Positions 25,386 to 37,318 of a stretch of DNA of 64,000 bases are shown piece by piece. Position 1 is the stretch's first letter, and each line of letters opens with the position of its first letter. The translations under genes and the position numbers were made by a program. Origin of the DNA: Cyclospora cayetanensis (lineage: Eukaryota; Apicomplexa; Conoidasida; Eucoccidiorida; Eimeriidae); assembly GCF_002999335.1 (NCBI RefSeq), contig NW_020312042.1, positions 62,001-126,000 on the forward strand, read 5' to 3'. Under the pieces are notes generated by a model. That model was not told the DNA's origin and searched no databases. It saw only the letters and a program-made list of their open reading frames with translations.

Positions 25386-26877
25386 TCATGCGGACAAAAC
25401 AGGTTTGAGCCCCCCATCGGGTAATTCTCGCAATTCAAAAACAGGAAGATCAAAGGCCTCCCCAATTCCTTTATGAATCACCTTGCCTTCTAGGATATTA
25501 ATGCCCTTCCTTAAAGCCTTGTTTTTTGCGCATGCTTCCCTCCATCCCAGATTAGCAAGTTGCACGATATAAGGAATCGTTGCATTTGTCAGAGCGGTGG
25601 TAGAGGTAACAGGAACAGCTCCAGGCATGTTCGCCACCCCGTAGTGCACGATGTTGTTTACCGTGTAGATTGGTGCTTCGTGATATGTCATTCTGCTGGT
25701 CTCGCAGCAGCCTCCGTGATCAACTGCGACGTCCACTATGACAGTGCCTGGCTTCATCAGGTTTAAGTGGTCCTTGCGGAGGATCTTGGGGGTCCGATAC
25801 CCAGGCAGCAGTACTGCACCAATCACTAAGTCAGTAGTCAGTAGCTCCTCCTTCAGTACTTCCTCACACGAATAACGGGTTGTGCAGTTCCGCGGCAGGA
25901 TATCGTCCTAACACAGCCGGTACCAACATCAGTATGCGCAATTTACGCGAAAAGGGACAAAATATATACTTTGAGCAACAAGAAAGTAGACTGTCCTGAT
26001 GCAGTACATTTACCGCCTACAGTTTAGCGCTCGTTCCAGTGTGCAGTTGCTTACAAGGTATCTGAGTCTGGGAAGGCTCTTGTCCATGATAACAACATTA
26101 GCTCCAAAACCTGCTGCAGCTTTTGCTGCATTCAGTCCAACAACACCTCCTCCTATGATTAAAACCTTTCCATGCGGCACCCCGGGAACCCCGCCAAGCA
26201 ACACACCTTTCCCACCGGTGCTGGATGAAAGGTAGTGCATACCCTCTTGTATAGCCATTCGCCCAGCCACCTCTGACATAGGCTCCAGCAGGGCCAGGAC
26301 TGAGCCCGCTTCCTCTACTGTTTCGTAAGCAATGCAGACAGCTTGAGTCTGGATCATTGCCTCAGTTAGTTGCCTGCTAGCCGCGAAATGAAAGTATGTA
26401 AACACTATTTGCCCACTGCGAAAGTAGATGAACTCTTCAGGCATCGGTTCCTTCACCTGGGAAGGAAACAACAGACATACCATTACATGCTTGCCACTGA
26501 TTTCCCATTGGCTATCCGACTGCTTTCCTAGTTATCTAGCCCCTCTTCCCAATTCAGCTGTATCCGCTTCAGAATCAAAGAGCCGCAGATGTGCACATTA
26601 AGCACACCATCATCCTGTTGACTTAACAAGTTATAGCAGAGACCATCATTTTGCTCACCTTGACTATCATATCAGCTCTACCAAAGATTTCCCTCGGCGA
26701 GTCCACGATTTCCGCCCCTGCTTGCACATATTGCGCATCCGCTGCTCCTGCGGCTAGGCCAGCTCCCTTTTGGATTAACACCGTGTGCCCATTACGCACG
26801 AGCTCAGCTACTCCCCATGGTAGTAGGCCTACCCTCCCTTCTTGGGGCTTTGCCTCTTTGGGGCACCCGACAATCAT
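25386..26877 (-). CDS. ald: Alanine dehydrogenase
   Basis: NAD-dependent interconversion of L-alanine with pyruvate and ammonia. Exons 26877-26659, 26456-26055 and 25907-25386 on the minus strand give 380 residues with both introns phase 0; bacterial enzymes are about 370. The N-terminus MIVGCPKEAKPQEGRVGL is family-typical. The catalytic residues fall at the same numbers as in the Mycobacterium tuberculosis enzyme: Arg15 (EGRVG), Lys75 (VKVKEP, across intron 1), His96 (FTYFHFA) and Asp270 (DVAVDHGG). The Rossmann motif GGGVVGLNAA precedes IMDKSLPRL. The C-terminus PDGGLKPVLSA has no extension, and the start has no targeting leader, so a cytosolic location is likely. It is a bacterial-type enzyme, so an old lateral origin is possible; the introns and spliced exons argue against contamination. 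The main competing identity would be transhydrogenase subunit alpha, which is less likely because the protein stops at 380 residues without its membrane segment. Confidence 0.95.
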
Positions 26878-28559
26878 CTTGATGACAACGACTGGGAGTT
26901 GCTCACAGCCCTCGTGGTGTGCGATACCTGGGCTCTTATAAGTCAGGTGGAAGATCTCTGGTGTGTCTGCGCCTGAAATCTTAGCAGTTGTCCAAAGTCA
27001 GCGTTGCGCAATAAAAGCGACCGTTAGTGCTCTGAAAAGCCAAATAGCCATCGGCAGGCAGGTGACCACGGGTAGCCGTCCAGCTGACTGACGCTGTCAT
27101 TAGGAGCGAATAATACACCTTCGAACATGATTCGGGTAAAAACGTACTAGATAGGGTTTAAATTATTTGTAATATAGTAAGAGCACAGTAAATGCCGGTT
27201 TGCTTCTTCCTCCTCCCATCCCCACCACCGGGCTGTTTGTCGATGCTTGCTCAACGCTCGAAGCATCTACACGTTTCCCGTTTTTCTCAGTCTCCTGTGT
27301 GTCTGCCTGTCTATCTCTTTGTATCCTCTAGAAATTATCTTGGGTTGAGTGTCACTGACCCTCTTCAACAAAGGTTTCACACTTGCTCAGAGCCATGTAG
27401 CTGTTTCGTATAAAATAATAACTGCGGGGCCTCTGGACCGCATTGGAATCAAGCAACCAGATTTGGCTGGTGGAAACCACCAAAATCTATTTGCTGCTCT
27501 CATAGCACCACAGATTTACTACGTAGAAGTACTAAATATCCCACCAAAATTTCATTCCGAGCCCACAGAAATTAAGTGGCATGTAATATCAAGATGCAGC
27601 TTGAAGATATAGATCCGGCATCTGATACAACTTTGTGCTATGCTCCTGGTTTCGCAAGAGGCATGATGTGATGCACCTTTTCTCTGCTGACTACCCTTAC
27701 GTAAAGCAGTAGATGCGATACCACCAATGCCATACAGCTAGGGCTGGACCAGTGTGTGTCTGCAGTTCAAAGGAAGGTCTCAAACCTTAAACCCTTTTTC
27801 GTCTCCACAGGAACTAACGTAAGGAACGTAAGGATCCACAAACAAACAAAGATTGGGAGATGCACCTAATGTATCGCATTTTCACGAAGAAGAGTCAACA
27901 GAAAATTCCCCAAACTTTTAAAGATTGTCAGTATTATGTACATACCGGTACACATATATGTCATCAAACTCTGCGCAAGCCGAGCACTCTGGAGTGCACA
28001 CTGCCGACAAATTATTGTGGATTTTCTTGAATGGCGGATACGCTTGCTCTCGCTATGGCTTAAGGGGTTAGACCACTGTAAGCGAGCAAGATGTATATGG
28101 GTATTGACAGAAACTAGGCTAACTTCTGCATTTCAAAACGCATAAATCAAGCAAAATCCGATGCCTTTAGCATATCCAGCCGCTGACGATAGTGTAGATA
28201 GGTAAAGCTTTAGAGCAAGAGGCACAAGTTGGACAACTACTACCTAATACTCTTTCCAGAGCAGTTGAAAAAAAGAAGCGTTGGTTCGCAAAGACCACAA
28301 CGCGAACTAAGAACTGCCTAATCAGTGGTTTATCTCATCCCAGCCGAAGTGTCATGTCAAGTGGTTGTAGGTTCAGCAGTCACTTGGCGATTGAAAGACC
28401 GGCCGCTAAGGCACCCACAAATTATAAACTGCGTGAATTTCTCTGGAGCGAATGAGCGAAAGTCCTGAGCCTTTAACTTATGAAAAATAGTGCATTTGTA
28501 CAGCTCCCCCTAAAACTTTCGTCAAAAAAACACCCAACTCCTGATTGAATACAACCCCA

Positions 28560-28765
28560 AAAAAGGCATTGAATGCTTTGCAGAAGGAGCTCCCGCCTTT
28601 TCCTGCCGCCACCCTCCAGGGTTTTGTACTGAGGGTAGGGGGTCTGCTCAGGTGCGCGTAGACTTACCCTCTATGCACTTTGACGATAAACAGCTAATTG
28701 CACATAGCATCTTGGGCAAACGCACACAGCACTACGTCTTTTTGTATCGAGTTGACGGTTTACCG
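28560..28765 (+). repeat. Dispersed repeat, diverged copy
   Basis: GGTGCGCGTAGACTTACCCTCTATGCA leads to AACAGCTAATTGCACATAGC and then GCACACAGCACTACGTCTTT, the same block order as 53065-53300 and 57520-57610. More diverged than the other copies. Confidence 0.4.
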
Positions 28766-29649
28766 CGGGAAATAAGGTATACAAACAGACAATGTACTTT
28801 GTCACCCCTCTCTAAGTCTTGGCTAAATATGATAATTGTAGTAGAAAGCATTGATTCGTACGTCAGCTCTTGACATCTACCTCATGTACACTTCAAAATA
28901 CGCGCCCTCACGTCCCCTACCTGTCCGTCCCGAGCAACTGCATGCACGGCGTCGGAAGAGTACACGCCGTATTCCTACTCTCCAGGAAAAATGAAACGCG
29001 AAACCAGTGCAACCGCAGAAATAAAAGGCTAAAGTAAACAATAGCAAGCAGCGAACGAGGGGCCGGACCTGCACGTTCGCGGCGAAGCGATGGCTCGTTG
29101 TCGTCGGTGTGCTGAATGTGTTGGGCTTCTAGTACGAGAAAACAGACTACAAGTAAGCGATAAAAACGAAATTGAATTACCCACTAGCTTAACAGTGCTC
29201 TAGCGTCTCGTAGAGCAAATTTTGATTGCGAATTCATGCGGCCCATCCAACATAGTCGACTTCAAAACCTAATACTTTGGTCTCCACATTAGCCTAGGTG
29301 TAGAGAACACCTATTTAAGCAATGCACATAGATAAAGGTAATCGTTTCAGGCATTGAGCATGCACTGGGGAACCGAAAACATAAGAAACGCGAAAACGCC
29401 ATCCACAGCAACTAGCTATGCTAAAGAGAACAAGCTGCAACGAAGCCCAAACCTGCTACTCTGTCAACCACTGAGGCTGGCACTCATCAACAAAGTTCAC
29501 TGGAAGCTCCTGATGAGTGCGTCGAAGGCGCTTAACAAGCCTGGATTTCATTATTGGGTTTTCTATCGATCCGCCGCCTGCGTGCTAATCGCCTGCCTGC
29601 AAGGCAAAGCTCGGAACGAATTGGTTGCTTTGAAACTTTTGTAAGAGTA

Positions 29650-30430
29650 CAACAGCGATAATTCTGTAACACCTCCAACTTTTAGGAAACTTGACAAAGT
29701 CAATCAATTAATGCGTGATAGAAATGTAGTTGATCCTAGCCCCCTAACCGGGAACCTCTCCTGAGTAGCTTCTAGTGCGTCTCATACGGCCTACAATCGT
29801 CCAAGACCAAATATCCAAGCTCAAAACACACACCCGACCTCCCTTTATTAGCATTAGGCGCTTCTTTCTTCTGAAAGTTCGGCATGCATTTTCATGCAGA
29901 AGTCACCTGATCTCTAGATCCCTCCGCTGCTAAAGGTGGCTACCGATTCTGGAATGGAATGCAGGCTACAAGCCCCTCATCGGAGAGGGGCACCTCGGCG
30001 TAGGCCAGAGTGCAGGAGGACAAAGGGTAGACGAGTGTAGTGTTGTTGTATGAATCCGCTCATTGCAAAAAAGAAAACAAAGCCAAGCAACAGGATTTTT
30101 GTGAGCACGGAGTTTCAAGTGCGGAGAACTGCCCTTGCTGCGCCCGATCTGTCCAGATGCCTCGGAATCCTTTCCAGCGGTCATGTGACAAGCAATGTGT
30201 AGGCGGGTCACATGGCATGTTCTAACGCACTGATACACCTCAGATCCCTATCCAAAACGATGCTCCTGGGAAATCAATGAAGCTATTAAACATAAGTAAA
30301 AAACAATTGAGCGACCGCTTCAGCGTTGAAAGGGCTGGAGCAAGGGATGAAATGGGTAAATTTACTTAGTCCGTCAACAACTACGTACACATTATTCTGA
30401 CCCTTGATCTCCGCAGTCCAAATAGAAAAT
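29650..30430 (-). mobile_element. Ty3/gypsy-type integrase remnant
   Basis: Reading the minus strand from 30430: VYVVVDGLSKFTHFIPC is the first catalytic segment of a retroviral-type integrase (VVVDRLSK-x-HFIP). Further on, HVTRLHIACHMTAG corresponds to the region before the second catalytic Asp/Glu block, and HTTTLHSST matches the NxxxHSST segment. FELGYLVLDD near 29810 fits the C-terminal F-x-V-G-D-x-V-L motif. Frames change and stops intervene, so it is inactive. Confidence 0.75.
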
Positions 30431-31388
30431 GCATGGAAGGTTCACTAATCTTCATAACGCAAGGATTTAGAAGGCTATCAAAGCTAGATATCAGCTCAGC
30501 TTGCATAGAAGGTCTCATCAGCACCGTCCGTCACCTCTATGGTGAAACCAGGCATCATTACGTAGCTGTAGGCATGCTGTTTGTGACCCAACGGCAGGCG
30601 CGCATGCGGCCACACCTGTCCATTGTGTAGGTCAATATGCCACAAAGTGCTTAGAAGAAGCACCTGCTGGTCTCCTCAAGACTGTCCATCTTGTCTACGG
30701 CGATCGCCATAGGGTCTATGCCTTGACTAAATGAGGCAAAGTGTTGATGCGGGCGTTGCAGCAGCGCAGTAAGACAGGAAGTCCTGGGCTGTATCCCCAC
30801 TTCGTGGCCCTAAAACTGGTTCTTTATCAGTTTTTTGAACATTCAACCGACGAGCAGTAGTAGTGGGCAAATATCAGGGCGGCAGGTACTCAGACGCTAA
30901 GAATTTTTCGAGCTGCCATTAGTCTAGCAGCATTCTGATCGGCCGGCGCCTCTTCTGAAGCTAATCCAGGTCAGCATCAAGCTATGAAATGCAGTATCGG
31001 AAGCCGTCACAGCATACAGAGGATATTGAATGGCAGTCGGATGACTCGTGAAAAGAGCAAAGTGCGAAATTCTAGCAGCGGTTGTGGGCATCGCTGGTGC
31101 TAGTGCCGGCAGAGGATGGGAGAGGGAGCCAGTGCGTTAGGTTGTAGCCCTTGTACAAGTTTGCTGCAGCTCAGAATTTCCCAATACCTCCTTGTAGCCA
31201 TTACTTTTGACAAATACACAAAGAAACAGTCTAATTGACACTTGGCTTCACAGACGCATTCTTACGAATCCCCATTCTCCTGGGTGAAGGGCCCATGATC
31301 ACGACGTTCCACAAGCACACTCGCAAACGTGAGTATATGTTCCCTTGGGACCTGTTAGTGCCTTAGCCAAAATGCAGCACCAAGTCAA

Positions 31389-31745
31389 ATGAGAAGTTAC
31401 CGGCCTATCACGGAGGAGTGGATGATAATCTACATGGATGAGGCCCTAGTACTAAACAGAAGCCTGAAAGAGCATTTTCAGCACCTACGGCGTGCAGTTC
31501 AGTTCCTGCAGGACAAGCAATGGCACTTGAAAGCACGCAGATGTTCGTTTCCAATGAGAAATATTGCGTTTCTGGGAATTATTACTTTGGCTGCAGGTAC
31601 TGAGCCAAGTCCGGGAAAAGTTAAAGCAATTGCAGCGAGGACTACATCTGAGTTACTCGCAAAGACGTCCCGAAGTTGTATGGACTTACATCTTATTACC
31701 ACAATTTGTTCCTGGACATGCTCTGATCTATGCCTCTCTCACTGA
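31389..31745 (+). mobile_element. Ty3/gypsy reverse transcriptase remnant
   Basis: The frame contains IIYMDEALVLNRSLKEHFQH followed by LRRAVQFLQDKQWHLKARRC and FLGIITLAAGTEPSPGKVKA. These match the palm and thumb of gypsy RT (Y-L-D-D-I-L-V-F-S, E-H-x-x-H-L, K-C-x-F, F-L-G-H-I-V, P-D-P-x-K). The catalytic YxDD box reads YMDE, so the copy is dead. The integrase at 32240-32600 lies on the same strand and is probably the same element. Confidence 0.8.
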
Positions 31746-32239
31746 TCTAATTGAAAGAGCGCAGACTGCAAGCTGGACAGAAGAAGCCGATGCTGCGGTC
31801 TCTCGACGCCTCCGCGACTCATGATTGTGTAGCGCAACCGCTCGTGGCTGTGGCAATTCACCATTTGTATAGACTTGCTCGAGTCTTATACTTTGATAGT
31901 CGGGCGGTCGCTACTATTCTCGAAAGGCAGAAAAAAACAAAGGGTTTAGCACTAGCACGTCGAGGATCGCCTTTTATGGTTCAAAGCCAAGCAAGGACTC
32001 CGTTAGTTATACCCTCTGCTACGCAGTGTCGGATTTCGCAAGACATATGATGATGCCCTTTATTGGCATGATACGACATATACTACTGTGATAAAGCTTT
32101 TACGGCGTTTTTGGATGGCCTGGGATGCGTCCAGCTGCACAGCAGTATGTTCTGTCATCATTAGGTGAACATCAGCTACAGCCGCACGATTTCCTAAACC
32201 AGGTCTTTTAAAATGCCGCCTTTGTATCCAAAATTAGTT

Positions 32240-32600
32240 TGAGTTGACTGCTCATGAATTTGTATTTGGACTGCGGAGACCAAGGGTCAAAAAACATGTA
32301 TGTAGCTGTTGACGGACATGACAAATCCGCCCACTTCATCCTTTGCTCCAAGTCGTTCAAAGCAGTGGAGGACGCTCAGTTACTTCTTACTTGCGCTTGG
32401 GCGTCCCAGTGATTGCCCAGGAGTTACATTCTGGATAGGGATCCGAGGTGTGTCAGTGCGTTATGGCGTGTCTGGGTGACCCGCCTACGCATCGGCTGTC
32501 ACATAAACGCTGGAAACGACCCCGAGGCGCTTAGACAGACTGACAGAATCATCGGCGCTTCCAAGCAATACCTGAACTTTTTGCTAACACAATCCTAATT
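32240..32600 (+). mobile_element. Ty3/gypsy integrase core remnant
   Basis: NMYVAVDGHDKSAHFIL matches the first Asp block; ILDRDPRCVSALWRVWV matches the S-D-R-D-P-x-F-x-S-x-F-W block; HINAGNDPEALRQTDR corresponds to the Y-H-P-x-T-D-G-Q-T-E-R block with several changes. It aligns with the minus-strand copy at 29966-30430. Confidence 0.8.
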
Positions 32601-32689
32601 GCTTGGTTTTGTTACCCTGCCTGTTTTGAGCGGGTTTGTAGTGTGGAAGCACTTTTTCCTACGCCCATCTGCGGCCTACACTGAGGAGC

Positions 32690-32790
32690 GCTTCTCTGAT
32701 CAGGGACTGCCACCTTATTACGCGTCTCATGAAGTTCACCAACTTAGCAGGACCAAATATCCAAGCTGAAAACGCGGCAGACCTTCACTT
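32690..32790 (-). mobile_element. Integrase C-terminal motif, inverted relative to its core
   Basis: The minus strand reads FQLGYLVLLS, the homologue of FELGYLVLDD near 29810, and the two DNA segments align in the same orientation (both contain ACCAAATATCCAAGCT on the plus strand) although their integrase cores are opposite. Confidence 0.55.
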
Positions 32791-33379
32791 GCGATGATTC
32801 CGTGCTTCACTTTCTTGGGCTTGGTGCATATATCCATGTGTACTGGTCAGCTGGGATGAAGCGGTTTGCATTCATCAGGTTGATCATTTGGAGCTTTCTC
32901 ACGCATCAGTGGTCGTCGATCCCCCTAAAAGTTGGAGGTGCCACAGAACTATCGCTTTGGCCACCTACACGATACTTAAAGCGAAAAAAGTATTTTCCTG
33001 CTTTGCCACGCAGGCAAGCGATTTACAAGAATGCCGAGGACCCATAGGAAGCCGTTAGATTGCTGGATTCTAGGGCTGATGAGCGCCGCCGACGCATCAG
33101 ACTGAAGCTCAAAGTGTAGCGAATTCTGTTGAGCAGGGCCAGCATCAGTGGTTGATGGAGTAGTAGTTTTTGGCTTCGTTGCCTAAGGGAGAGTTAAAGT
33201 TCTGTCTAATTAACAGAGCTAGCTGTTGTGAATGGTGATCCTCGCGTTTCCTGGCAGGTTTCGTTCCCCCGCGCTAGCTCCGCTTGAAATAGCAACCTTT
33301 CTTTTTGTATTGTTTGTGAGCTATTCGGTTATTGCTTCTAATATGTCCTGTACACTTAGAGATGTGCTCAGGCACTCTC

Positions 33380-33460
33380 AGCCTTGTTGCCCCTATATTC
33401 ATCCTTGTACATACTTTGTGGTTTTGAAGTTGATTATGCTGTATTCACCTGTGATAGTGG
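33380..33460 (+). mobile_element. Degenerate integrase-tail-like fragment
   Basis: TACTTTGTGGTTTTGAAGTTGA resembles the TTTGCTTTACGGATTTGAAGTCGA block at 14273. Diverged, with no long open frame. Confidence 0.35.
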
Positions 33461-34000
33461 CATGCAGAAATTGCTTTTATGAGGAGCAGAGGTACTGCTC
33501 ACTTCGGCCGCACTTTGATTTCTTTTACACTGCTTTCTTGTATTCTGTCTAATCATAGCAGGGAGCTTCCACATATCAGCTGTCGGACGACAGCTAGCCA
33601 TCGCTCCGCTGCTGTCGTCTTTTTTCCGTCCCTCGCTCGTTGCTCGCTAGTTTCTGTGCCTCTCTTCTCGTCAGCTACACGTTGTGGATTGATTCGTTTT
33701 TTATTTGTATTTACACTTATTCTTGCGTGTTCATCTGCTTGAGAAGTAGTTATAGGGCGGGAACTCTTCTCCTGTCGCACATGCACTTGGTCCCGACGGA
33801 GAGGTACAGAGCACAAGGGTCTGTGGATTGAAAGATGTAGGAGGTAGATGTAAAAATGGATCATCTACATTTAAGCACTTTTGACTGTATTATACTTATC
33901 TAAGGATTAGAAAGAATAGACCATGTCTGTTCAAATTTCTTCTTTACTGCAGAATGCTTTGAGCTCAATAGAAACGGACGTAACCGCGTCGGTGCGTGAG

Positions 34001-34032
34001 CATGTGTACGTGTGTGTATGTGTGTGTGTGTA
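34001..34032. repeat. GT dinucleotide run
   Basis: Short GT-rich run, GTGTATGTGTGTGTGTG, in the spacer upstream of the PDI-like gene. Confidence 0.8.
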
Positions 34033-35020
34033 GGGTTGTGCTATACGCGTGTGCAACAAGCTGCGAATACTCCGAGTACTTGGCTAGTGCAGCTATGTGG
34101 GCCCTCGCTGCCCCATACCCCGCAAGTCAGGGCACGGATGGAGAAAGTTCCTTGGAAAAACACTCAACAACTTTCATTCAGGTTTGAGCTGAGCTTAAAG
34201 TCAAGAGTCACCCTGCGGAAAGCTTCGATCGATCATGACAGACACAGTTTAAGGTGCAGGTGGATGGGAGTGTTTGCAGAATGGAAGGCTGTAAAGATGC
34301 GGTTCACATTCCCGATACGTTAAAAATCGCTCGATCGACCTATTGTTTCGGACGATCCTGCACCAAGGTGGTGTGTACCTTCAATGTAATGGTGGATATA
34401 GCTACTATCCATCCTTCACACACTACCAAACAATGGAATAGTCCCCGAAACAGAACCGATAGTGTCACCTGAACATACGCTCCCTCTGCATTTATACAGG
34501 CAGAAGTGCCAACAACTGATCAGCGCGGAGAGGACAATAACATTTCCTCACTACCAAAAAACGTACGGAGAAAAATTTACCATCCGGGGGTGCACGCAGC
34601 GTGCCACTCCAGAGCAACTAGAAAATACAGGCAGTGGTGCACGAGAAAGCATCAGAACCCCTATTTCCGGGGTTTTGTTAAATTTTAATATTGGAAGATG
34701 CGAAAAAAGGTAAAATGTTATTTCAGAGGCAACTATCCGCCGTGGGGTAGTCCCATGGCATTCCACGCATCCCCCCCCGCCGACCCAGAGGGAGCCGACG
34801 CTGCCGAGGTGCTGTGCATGCAAAAGTAAATGAAGCGGATGTGCAAAATAGAAATTTTGTATGGTTTTGGACAGACAGGCTTCGGGACACTCCTAAGGGC
34901 AAGTCGTGAAGACCGCTTCTGACTCGCTGGTAGAGTCATCTGTCTGCTGCATAATTTTGCATATCCTTGGACCTCCGTGTTCTTGATTCGTTTTCGTTGA
35001 ACTCAGAAACTATTCTTAAG

Positions 35021-37318
35021 ATGATGGGTTCCAAAGGTTCGCGACGGTCGAAATTTATATTCAGTCTGTGGGGGAGTTGGAGGGTTTTGTTGGCAGCGAC
35101 AGCAGTCAGTGTGCTGCTTTTTGGACTGTGTTCTGTTGGTGCCGCTCCATCTATTATTGACCCTATGAAACACGACATTGGCCTCGTGACACAAGCCACA
35201 TGGAGCGGAAAGGTGCTAAAATTTAGAGACACAACGGTTTTTACCGTGCTCTTTTACAACCCCGAGGATAAGGGCAGCCGCGAGCTAATAAACGGAGAAT
35301 ACGACAAATTCGCCAAAAAAATGAAGGGCATTGTTAACGTTTTGGCCGTGGATTGTAAAGAAAACCCAACTCTGTGCAAAGACAATGCATCCACCCTGCC
35401 TCAGATTATCATCTTCCCCCTGTTCCCGTTGCCACCCTTCCCGCACCAGGCAAGTAAACTCGAAACATGACTACCTTATGCAAATGTGGGAGGTCCACTT
35501 GTCAGTATCTTGTTTGACATTATACTGCCATGCGGCGTTTGTGCCAGGGAAGAATAGCAGAAGGCCGTTCTCATCGCGCGCTTTTGCACTTCACTATCCC
35601 TCACATTTCTCTTTGCGAACACAAAGCAGCGCTTGCTTATGCTGCTGCTTGGCTGTATTCCCTCAAAGAACCCACCCACCCGTGTATTCTAGGGTCTGAT
35701 TGTGCTTCAGGGTGAGAAGGACCTGGACAGTCTGTTGAAAGCAGTGCGGCCCCTTATTCCCTCAAATGTAAAGTCTGTGTCCAACCAAAAGGAACTTGAC
35801 GCCTTCCTTGCCTCCACCGTGCAAATGCCGAAGGTTCTTTTCTTCTCGGATAAGCTCACAAAGCCGTCCCTCTTGGTGAAGGCGCTCAGCAACGCCTTCA
35901 AGGTAAACTTCTTTCCGATTTCCGGGGCACTATGGTCTGTGCGGTTTGGCTGGACTATTTGTACCACCTACTGCACCTTGTGGCACTTGGCTTAGCTGTG
36001 TGCTTAGCGAGCTACTTTTAGCGTAGCTGGAGCTCCCATTTCCTTAGTCGAACGCGCGTATTGGGACTATTTTTTATTGGGACTATTTTAATTAAATGCC
36101 TTCCTCTGTCTACGCTGCCTGTTTTCCAGGACAAATTAGCCTGCGTGCTCCTCAATAGTGCAGCGTTCCCTGAAGCCGTGAAGAAGTACAAGGTGTCGTC
36201 TTTCCCTCATTTGGTTGTAGTCAGGAAGGACAAGAAGGACGAGGTGTACAAGGGGGCCTTCGAGTTCCACCAGCTGTTTGACTGGCTCAATGTATTCTCT
36301 GAAACTTTCGTCATGGGAGGCGGCTTCTCAGATACCCCCGCTGCAGCCGAGTTCGACCTGGAGCTTCAGCCTTGGTATTGATGTCCCCTTTCCCGCTTCA
36401 GCACCTTTTTGTCCTTTGCAGCGTTACCCTTTTGTTGTGGAGGATGACAGACGTGGGTATGTAGAGTGCTGAAGAGATGCTCCTGCGTGCCTCTGATGCA
36501 TCTCCTCAGGAAGGTCGAAGCGGTTCCGGAGCTCACCAAGCAGTCAAGCCAGGACGTTTGTTTCAAGAAGAGCAACAAATTCGTGTGTGTGGTGCTGGCG
36601 AAGAAGGGCCGCAAGTTGACGGAAGAGGAACAGGAAATGATGGAGTCGCTTAAGGCAGACTATGAGGCGCACCAAGGCAAGGGTCCAGACTTCCGCTTCA
36701 TGTGGATTGACCTGGAAACTGAAAGCGAATGGGCGCAACTTTTCGAACTCAAAAAGGCGCCAAGTGTTGTCGCTATTAACCCTCATAAGAAGGTCCGATT
36801 CCTCAAATTGGATGCTGATCTGCCGGTAAGTTGGAGAAAGGGCGTCTTTTTGCGTCGGTAGCGCCTGTTCGTGTAAAGGACAGAGTTTTTTTATCTCTGT
36901 AGAAGGCCATTTTCATCCACAGTATGCAGAGGATTGCGTGTAGCCGTCCTTGGTACGACTTTGCCCGCTCAAGCGAGACCGCTGGCGTCTGAAGCAGGTC
37001 TCTTGTTAACATAGCTTATTGACGAAGTGCATTCACGAGGCTCGTTTGTATCTTGCTCTGCATGCCCGACTTTCAGTCGAGGCGCCTATTTTATTTGCGT
37101 TTGTCTCTTTGAGTACGATGGTTGACTGTCATGGGCTAAGGTGTCTGTTACTGTGCATGCAGCCGACAAAGCCCCACATTCGTAAGATGCTGGGGAATAT
37201 TTCGAGCGGCGACGCACGTTTTAAGATCGTGCCCCAAGCAAAGGTCCCCAAGTTTGTTGACCGCAAGGACACGAAGGACGAAGCCAAGAAAGCCGAAACG
37301 AAGAAGGACGAGCTCTGA
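35021..37318 (+). CDS. PDI/P5-like ER protein with KDEL, lacking CxxC
   Basis: Exons 35021-35449, 35711-35902, 36130-36374, 36510-36825 and 37163-37318; 445 residues, phase closed, close to human PDIA6 (P5, 440). A hydrophobic signal (LLAATAVSVLLFGL, 23-36) and the C-terminal KDEL place it in the ER lumen. Three thioredoxin-like units follow: the first (about 52-150) keeps VFTVLFY and VNVLAVDCKENPTLC, but the place where P5 has APWCGHC reads NPEDKGS (80-86), so the redox cysteines are gone. The third unit, from VPELTKQSSQDVCF through PSVVAINPHKKVRFLKL, matches the P5 C-terminal domain. Without CxxC it cannot be a disulfide exchanger; a chaperone or binding role is inferred. Intron 1 needs a GC donor (CAG|GCAAGT) to give PPFPHQ-GEKDLDSLL. 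Met35021 is preferred over the upstream in-frame Met34967 because it gives a normal signal peptide. Confidence 0.88.

Larger units (their letters stand above)
26878..35020. other. Retroelement graveyard between divergent genes
   Basis: 8.1 kb holding at least two broken Ty3/gypsy-type copies in opposite orientation (29.6-30.4 kb minus, 31.4-33.0 kb mainly plus), a dispersed repeat copy and a short GT run, listed separately. About 2.7 kb upstream of the alanine dehydrogenase start (26.9-28.3 kb) I see nothing I can name. Confidence 0.6.
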
